DNA of 18,902 nt. Source: Blautia sp. Its GTDB lineage: Bacteria > Bacillota > Clostridia > Lachnospirales > Lachnospiraceae. How positions within the stretch are numbered: position 1 is the first letter of the stretch; each line of letters begins with the position of its first letter. The notes under the pieces are model-generated. The model saw nothing but the letters and a program-made list of their open reading frames with translations. It made no database searches and was not told where the DNA came from. The stretch spans positions 1 through 18,902 of the forward strand of contig JAFWDX010000349.1 of NCBI GenBank assembly GCA_017515945.1. Direction: 5' to 3'. This document shows, in pieces, positions 14,150-18,902 of the stretch. Both the position numbers and the translations under genes were made by a program.

Positions 14150-16201
14150 ATGAAAAATAAGCTTATATCCATGTTGAGCACGATGGGGACGATTGTGTTC
14201 ATTGTTGCAATGGCTTTTTTCTATTTCAGCGATGAACTGCCGTCACTGGATCTGGATACTGGGACAGAGGAATTCGTTCAGTATGACCACGGCATGGAGA
14301 CACGCAGCTTCGACATCCAGATGGAGATCCTTGAGGACGGCAGCATTGAGGCGGAGGAATACATCGACGTGACCTTCCTTGAGCCGGGTCACGGGATCTT
14401 CCGGTATATCCCCCATAAGGGCGTGATCGAGGGCGTGGCGGAGGACGGGAGTCTGACGAGAATGCCCTATACCATGAACATACAGGTGGATCATGTTACG
14501 ATCCCTGAGTTCGGCACCGTGAGCGGGTCTGACTCAGACCTGGTGCATAAGGAGTCGAAGTCCGGCAATTTTGTCATGCGTCTGGGCGACGCGGATACGC
14601 TGCTCAGGGGCGATGCGTCCTATGAGATCGGTTATACGATGGATCCGACCGTGCAGGAAAAGGATTTCAGCACGGTATACGTCAACCTGTTCCCCATCCG
14701 CTGGACGAATGAGTTCCCGGTGGGCAGCACCTTCTCTGTGACGTTCCCGTCGGAAGTGGATCCGGAAGCGGTTCAGCTGTACTATGGTGCATATGGCGAG
14801 AGAAATGATGCGAAGGAGATCTTTGACCTTACCTGGGATGGACTGACACTCAATGGAGTTCTGACGGGAGAATTGGGTTTTCCGTCAGGCGTTACTCTGT
14901 ACTGCCAGTGCCCGGAGGGGTATTTTACCGGCATGGGGACCTTTGACCGGATTCATACCATGTATCTGGCCATCGCCCTGATCGCCGTGGTGGTGTGCGC
15001 GGTACTGTTCCTGATCTTCGGACGGGACGGGGAAATGATCCGTTCCATTCAGTACCAACCGCCGCAGGATCTGGACAGCGCTTCGGTCGGGTATATCATT
15101 GACGGTGAAGTGGAGGACAGGGACATTATTTCTCTGATCATCTACTGGGCGGATAAAGGATATCTCACGATCGAGGACCGGGGCAATAACAAGCTCTATC
15201 TGAAAAAAACCGGCACGCCGCTGCCGGAGGATACGCCGCAGTACGGGAAGATTTTTTACAAAAGACTATTCAAAACAGGTGATGAGGTTTCAGTCAGCTC
15301 ACTCAGAGCCAAATGCGCGGACACCATCACGGCAGCGAAGGGGCTTGTCGGCACACATATCGACAAGAGGGGTGGTCTTTATACGACCACCTCAAAGGCA
15401 TGCCGCGTGATCGGCACGCTGCTGGCGGGAGTGCCGGCCCTGCTGTTCGGCGTGGGGATGTATTCTGAATCGCGTGTGAATATCCGGTATGTCCTGATCT
15501 GGGGGGTATGCCTGCTTCTGATCTGGGGCGGAAGTCTGGTATTTTCAGTCGCAGTGGACAGGTGGTATGCCTCCGGAAGATCCTCCAGGATGATCGCGAG
15601 CGCCTCCGGGATCGGCATGGCCGTGATCGGTGCGGTTCTGATGTTCGTATTCTTTTCCGCCCCGATGGCGGACCGGCGCATCCCGGATGCCAGGATCGCT
15701 TTGCTGGCCGTGGCCTGCTCAGCCGTGGGTTGTGTGGTCCTGACAGGCTTTATGAAAAAGCGCACGGATCAGTGCCTGGAGTGGATGGGTCGGCTGACAG
15801 GTCTGCGCGATTTCATCGAGACAGCTGAACTGGACAGACTCAAGGTACTGGCCGAGGATAACCCGGAATGGTTTTATCACATCCTTCCGTATACGTATGT
15901 TTTCGGTCTTTCCGAAGTATTCGCTGCAAAACTTAAGGATCTGGCACTGCCTGCCCCGACCTGGTATTCATGTACCCGTTCGTCAGAGGCCGGATGGAAC
16001 TATTATATGTTCAACCACAGTCTGAGCAACAATATGGAACATGCGGCAAGGGCGCTGACCTACGTTCCGCCATCCTCAGGCGGAGGGAGCTCCGGCAGGA
16101 GCGGCGGAGGTTTTTCTTCCGGCCACAGTTCCGGCCACAGTTCCGGCGGCGGAGGATTTTCCGGCGGCGGCTTCGGCGGCGGAGGCGGCGGACGCTGGTA
16201 G
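14150..16201 (+). CDS. DUF2207-family membrane protein with glycine-rich tail
   Basis: This 683-residue protein has an N-terminal hydrophobic segment (about 6-27). An extracytoplasmic DUF2207 domain follows, with the typical start FDIQMEILEDGSIEAEEYID and GIFRYIP. Membrane segments lie at about 271-291, 420-439, 447-468, 482-504 and 516-535. A cytoplasmic region with winged-helix-like sequence (IISLIIYWADKGYLTIEDRG) lies between the second and third hydrophobic segments, counting the N-terminal one. The last 42 residues are Gly/Ser-rich (SSGGGSSGRSGGG...GGGGGGRW), as is usual in this family. The function is unknown; association with LemA is common. The start ATG lies 11 bases after lemA, with only a weak GAGG upstream. 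The tail's GC-rich repeats create spurious ORFs in other frames. Confidence 0.9.
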   Translation: MKNKLISMLSTMGTIVFIVAMAFFYFSDELPSLDLDTGTEEFVQYDHGMETRSFDIQMEILEDGSIEAEEYIDVTFLEPGHGIFRYIPHKGVIEGVAEDGSLTRMPYTMNIQVDHVTIPEFGTVSGSDSDLVHKESKSGNFVMRLGDADTLLRGDASYEIGYTMDPTVQEKDFSTVYVNLFPIRWTNEFPVGSTFSVTFPSEVDPEAVQLYYGAYGERNDAKEIFDLTWDGLTLNGVLTGELGFPSGVTLYCQCPEGYFTGMGTFDRIHTMYLAIALIAVVVCAVLFLIFGRDGEMIRSIQYQPPQDLDSASVGYIIDGEVEDRDIISLIIYWADKGYLTIEDRGNNKLYLKKTGTPLPEDTPQYGKIFYKRLFKTGDEVSVSSLRAKCADTITAAKGLVGTHIDKRGGLYTTTSKACRVIGTLLAGVPALLFGVGMYSESRVNIRYVLIWGVCLLLIWGGSLVFSVAVDRWYASGRSSRMIASASGIGMAVIGAVLMFVFFSAPMADRRIPDARIALLAVACSAVGCVVLTGFMKKRTDQCLEWMGRLTGLRDFIETAELDRLKVLAEDNPEWFYHILPYTYVFGLSEVFAAKLKDLALPAPTWYSCTRSSEAGWNYYMFNHSLSNNMEHAARALTYVPPSSGGGSSGRSGGGFSSGHSSGHSSGGGGFSGGGFGGGGGGRW

Positions 16202-16212
16202 TATATTCGCGC

Positions 16213-16323
16213 GGTAACTGTTTAGCCACAAGCCCTTCCACAGTTACGGGGTCAGCCACAGGCTCCTCTCAGGGGATGCCTGCGGTGTCACAGTAAATGC
16301 GAGGTGCGGACTGAACAGTTACC
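16213..16323. repeat. Dispersed element with terminal inverted repeats, copy E
   Basis: The left arm GGTAACTGTTTAG (16213-16225) and right arm CTGAACAGTTACC (16311-16323) are 13-base inverted repeats with one G-U. An extra CAGTTAC at 16241-16247 could pair with the left arm instead. The right 46 bases match copy C with three differences. The element begins 12 bases after the DUF2207 stop and ends 28 bases before the purA leader structure. There is no T-run after the right arm, so it is not an ordinary terminator. Confidence 0.8.
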
Positions 16324-16350
16324 CGGCGCGATCAAATAAATGGAAAATGT

Positions 16351-16442
16351 ACCTGGTTTTCCGCGCGGTATATGCAGAGGCGCTGAATATGCGGGTTCAA
16401 GGATTCCCGCGTATTAGGCCCCTCTGGCAGTTCAATCCAGGT
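16351..16442 (+). promoter_or_regulatory. Candidate structured leader RNA upstream of purA
   Basis: Three nested stems are visible: ACCTGG (16351-16356) with CCAGGT (16437-16442); CAGAGG (16375-16380) with CCTCTG (16421-16426); and AATATGCGGG (16386-16395) with CCCGCGTATT (16406-16415, one G-U, ten-base loop). The outer stem closes three bases before the Shine-Dalgarno of purA (AGGAGG, 16446-16451). I do not recognise it as a known purine, PRPP, ZTP or other riboswitch. It may control purA translation. Confidence 0.5.
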
Positions 16443-16461
16443 TTCAGGAGGTTATAATCAT

Positions 16462-17742
16462 ATGGTCAAAGCAGTCGTAGGCGCAAACTGGGGAGATGAA
16501 GGAAAGGGAAAAATTACGGATATGCTGGCCCGTGAAGCGGATATCGTGATCCGTTTTCAGGGAGGCGCCAATGCCGGGCATACGATCGTCAACGATTATG
16601 GAAAGTTTGCTCTGCATACCCTTCCCTCAGGTGTATTTTACGGGCATACCACCAGCATAATCGGAAACGGTGTGGCCCTGAACATCCCTCTGGTCGTCAA
16701 GGAATACCAGGATCTGGTGGACCGCGGAGTACCCGCACCCAGGTTACTGGTATCAGACAGGGCCCAGGTCGTGATGCCGTACCACATCCTTTTCGATCAG
16801 TACGAGGAAGAACGGCTGGGCGGTAAATCCTTTGGCTCTACAAAGTCAGGGATCGCGCCGTTTTATTCCGATAAATACGCCAAGGTCGGTTTCCAGGTGA
16901 ATGAACTTTTCGATGAGGAGCGGCTTTCGGAAAAACTGGACCGGGTTCTGGTGACGAAAAATGTACTGCTGGAGCACCTGTATCACAAGCCTGTCCTGAA
17001 AAAAGAAGAACTGCTCGCAGAGCTTATCCGCTACAGGGAGATGATCGCACCTTATGTCTGCGATGTTTCCGCGTATCTGGACAAAGCGATCCGGGAAGGA
17101 AAAAACATCCTGCTCGAGGGTCAGCTCGGCTCACTCAAGGATCCGGATCATGGTATTTATCCCATGGTGACGTCTTCCTCCACCCTGGCGGCCTACGGGG
17201 CGATCGGCGCCGGTCTGCCGCCTTATGAGATCCGGCAGGTCATCACTGTATGCAAGGCTTATTCCAGCGCGGTAGGCGCAGGGGCTTTTGTATCCGAGAT
17301 CTTTGGCGAGGAGGGAGATGAACTGCGCCGCAGAGGCGGAGACGGAGGCGAATACGGTGTGACCACCGGGCGTCCGCGCCGGATGGGCTGGTTTGACTGT
17401 GTGGCTTCCCGTTATGGGTGCCGTGTCCAGGGCACGACCGATGTGGCCTTCACCGTACTTGATGTGCTGGGATATCTGGATGAGATCCCGGTATGCGTGG
17501 CCTATGAGATCGACGGGGAGGAGACAAAGGACTTCCCGACCACAGCCCGGCTGGAGAGGGCAAAACCCGTATACAAGGTGCTGCCCGGCTGGAAGACCGA
17601 TATCCGCGGCATTTCCAGATATGAGGATCTGCCGGCCAACTGCAGGGCCTACATCGAGTTTATCGAGTCACAGATCGGGTATCCGATCACCATGATCTCG
17701 AACGGCCCGGGCCGGAATGATATCATATACAGAAACAGCTAA
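16462..17742 (+). CDS. purA: Adenylosuccinate synthetase
   Basis: PurA joins IMP and aspartate with GTP to form adenylosuccinate, the first step from IMP to AMP; PurB upstream completes it. The 426-residue length is normal. The N-terminus has the GTP loop WGDEGKGK at 10-17 with the catalytic aspartate D12, followed by GGANAGHTIV. IMP-site and C-terminal motifs are GSTKSGIAP, VTTGRPRRMGWFD and ISNGPGRNDII. GGAGG at 16447-16451 lies ten bases before the ATG. The gene is preceded by a palindromic element and a folded leader and is followed by a strong terminator, so it forms the end of a transcription unit. No promoter could be placed with confidence. Confidence 0.97.
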   Translation: MVKAVVGANWGDEGKGKITDMLAREADIVIRFQGGANAGHTIVNDYGKFALHTLPSGVFYGHTTSIIGNGVALNIPLVVKEYQDLVDRGVPAPRLLVSDRAQVVMPYHILFDQYEEERLGGKSFGSTKSGIAPFYSDKYAKVGFQVNELFDEERLSEKLDRVLVTKNVLLEHLYHKPVLKKEELLAELIRYREMIAPYVCDVSAYLDKAIREGKNILLEGQLGSLKDPDHGIYPMVTSSSTLAAYGAIGAGLPPYEIRQVITVCKAYSSAVGAGAFVSEIFGEEGDELRRRGGDGGEYGVTTGRPRRMGWFDCVASRYGCRVQGTTDVAFTVLDVLGYLDEIPVCVAYEIDGEETKDFPTTARLERAKPVYKVLPGWKTDIRGISRYEDLPANCRAYIEFIESQIGYPITMISNGPGRNDIIYRNS

Positions 17743-17822
17743 CCATGAGAATAATTTTGCAGGGGCAGTCGGGCAAAAGACCAGAAGCTGATCCATTGAT
17801 TTACGGCTGACTCCTAATCAAC

Positions 17823-17880
17823 ACGGGGGACGGTTCTCTGTGTGGTCTCACACAGAAAGACGTTCCCCGTTTATTTTTAT
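17823..17880 (+). terminator. Rho-independent terminator after purA
   Basis: ACGGGGGACG (17823-17832) pairs with CGTTCCCCGT (17861-17870) over ten pairs with one G-U. An inner CTGTGTG/CACACAG stem (around 17838-17854) extends the hairpin. The tail TTTATTTTTAT follows. The stem starts 80 bases after the purA stop. Confidence 0.9.
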
Positions 17881-17889
17881 ACCGGAGGG

Positions 17890-17942
17890 GCAATTGTAAA
17901 GGAGCTTGTGACTGAACATCTACCGGTCACTCAGTCATAAGC
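17890..17942 (+). repeat. Dispersed palindromic element, copy F, with extended hairpin
   Basis: Bases 17890-17923 align to copy A (38-71) with about five changes, sharing AAGGAGCTTGTGACTGAACA. The inner palindrome has decayed (CATCTAC instead of CAGTTAC). A new 12-pair hairpin is possible instead: GCTTGTGACTGA (17904-17915) with TCAGTCATAAGC (17931-17942, one G-U). It lies 24 bases before the HAD gene start. Confidence 0.7.
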
Positions 17943-17966
17943 CCTGGTATAAAAGGAGGTATTTTA

Positions 17967-18791
17967 GTGAAGAAAGATATCTGGAAACGTATAGCCGCTG
18001 TTCTTGGTATTATCGTGCTGCTGGCGGCCGTCTGTCTGCCGATGGTTTTTGCTTTCGGCTCCGGGGAAGGCGCGGCCGGCCGCTTTCGGGCTTCACTGGG
18101 AGCCGCGATCCTGGTCCCCGTGATGGCCTATGTGATCTGGATGGTGTACCGGATCCTTTCCCGGTCCCGGGGTGCAGAACCGGACGGCACGATCCGCAAT
18201 ATCGTATTTGACGTGGGCAATGTGCTGGTCAGCTATGACTGGGAATCCTATCTGAAGAGCTTTGACTTTCCACCGGAGGAATATCAGGCGATCGCGAAAG
18301 CGGTCTTTCTGAGCGATGTCTGGAACGAGAGGGACAGAGGACTACGCACCGATGAAGAGTATCTGGCTGACTTCATCGCGGGAGCGCCGGAATATGAATC
18401 GGATATCCGCCTGATCATGCAGGATATCCGAAAGGTCATCCTGCCGAGAGACTATGCGCCGGTATGGACCAGACTGCTGAAGGAAAAAGGGTATCATCTG
18501 TATATCCTCTCCAATTACAGTGAGACCACCCTCGAGGAGACAAAGCCGATGATGGAGTTCCTGCAGTATATGGACGGAATGGTATTCTCCTGTGAGGAAA
18601 AGCAGATCAAGCCGGAGCCGGAGATCTATCAGACCCTGATCAGCCGGTATCAGCTGGATCCGTCCCGCTGCGTGTTCGTAGACGACAGGGAAGAGAACTG
18701 TGTGGCGGCCCGCCGGGTAGGCATGCAGGCGATCCGGTTTGAAAGCCTGCGCCAGGCAGACGCAGAGCTGAAGAAGCTTGGCGTGGAGTGA
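17967..18791 (+). CDS. Membrane-anchored HAD-family hydrolase
   Basis: The 274-residue protein has two hydrophobic segments (about 9-30 and 43-64) and then a HAD subfamily IA domain. Motif I is FDVGNVLV with nucleophile D82. Motif II is LYILSNYS, motif III is the lysine in KQIKPEPEIY, and motif IV is VFVDDREEN. The D+2 residue is glycine (G84), as in the 'DxGNV' group that includes the sugar phosphatase YihX; the substrate here is unknown. Most relatives are soluble, so the two-helix anchor is unusual. The start is GTG with AGGAGG seven bases upstream (17954-17959). The gene follows a terminator, so it should have its own promoter, but I could not identify one. Confidence 0.85.
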   Translation: MKKDIWKRIAAVLGIIVLLAAVCLPMVFAFGSGEGAAGRFRASLGAAILVPVMAYVIWMVYRILSRSRGAEPDGTIRNIVFDVGNVLVSYDWESYLKSFDFPPEEYQAIAKAVFLSDVWNERDRGLRTDEEYLADFIAGAPEYESDIRLIMQDIRKVILPRDYAPVWTRLLKEKGYHLYILSNYSETTLEETKPMMEFLQYMDGMVFSCEEKQIKPEPEIYQTLISRYQLDPSRCVFVDDREENCVAARRVGMQAIRFESLRQADAELKKLGVE

Positions 18792-18841
18792 AAGTATAGC
18801 CTTTCGGAATTGAAGCAAGTTTAGTCGAGATTTGATGGGAT

Positions 18842-18878
18842 TTGCCCGGATGAACTATATAAATAGAATACGTATTCT
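18842..18878 (+). promoter_or_regulatory. Possible promoter and palindromic operator for a gene beyond the window
   Basis: AGAATACGTATTCT (18865-18878) is a perfect 14-base palindrome. It overlaps a TAGAAT (18864-18869) that lies 16 bases after TTGCCC (18842-18847). The layout resembles an operator over a -10 box, but the -35 match is only partial and no downstream gene is visible. Confidence 0.3.
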
Positions 18879-18902
18879 GCAAGGTTGTAATTAATGGGAG
18901 AA

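Noticed and set aside
15970..16296. Arg-rich plus-strand frame overlapping the DUF2207 tail
   Set aside because: It is a shifted reading of the glycine-rich tail; its last residues come from the dispersed element.
16431..16458. TTCAAT and TATAAT spaced 16 bases just before purA
   Set aside because: Transcription would start inside the purA coding region, and the TATAAT lies in the gap after the Shine-Dalgarno. It is more likely chance.
17945..17953. Extended -10-like TGGTATAAA before the HAD gene
   Set aside because: The predicted start of transcription would fall on the Shine-Dalgarno, leaving no usable ribosome binding site.

Overview
The window looks like ordinary chromosome from a Gram-positive Clostridia, most likely Lachnospiraceae. 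All recognisable genes are on the plus strand, base composition is moderately GC-rich, Shine-Dalgarno sites are strong, and TTG and GTG starts occur. The gene order RNase J / YlbF / MltG-like / O-methyltransferase / U32 protein / DUF5717 / DUF5716 / TPR protein / purC / purB is one I associate with that family (from memory, not searched). I see no tRNA, rRNA, CRISPR array, phage or transposase gene. No gene-free stretch exceeds 300 bases; the longest is 16202-16461.

Region 1 (131-4903) is a tightly packed run of RNA-processing and tRNA-modification genes: RNase J with a long basic N-terminal extension, a YlbF-family protein, a short MltG-like membrane protein without a catalytic domain, a TrmR-type methyltransferase and a TrhP-type U32 protein. 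The last two would make and methylate 5-hydroxyuridine at tRNA position 34.

Region 2 (4957-11177) is the most novel part. It holds a 1182-residue DUF5717-type protein, a DUF5716-type protein that I read as a divergent Hsp70-like ATPase, and a TPR protein. The genes are close together or overlap and together look like an uncharacterised chaperone- or scaffold-like module. The ATPase carries six 45-bp tandem repeats and an arginine-rich tail.

Region 3 (11213-17880) has a near-consensus promoter, purC and purB, then a lemA / DUF2207 membrane pair, then purA behind a leader that can fold into three nested stems. A strong terminator follows purA. PurC, PurB and PurA cover SAICAR formation and the IMP-to-AMP branch.

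Region 4 (17890-18902) has a membrane-anchored HAD-family protein and a possible promoter/operator for a gene beyond the window.

Running through all regions is a short dispersed palindromic element with the core GTGACTGAACAGTYAC. It occurs at six loci, all at gene junctions or gene ends. It shows compensatory changes in its stem, has 85- and 111-bp forms with terminal inverted repeats, and contributes codons to both ends of the U32 gene.
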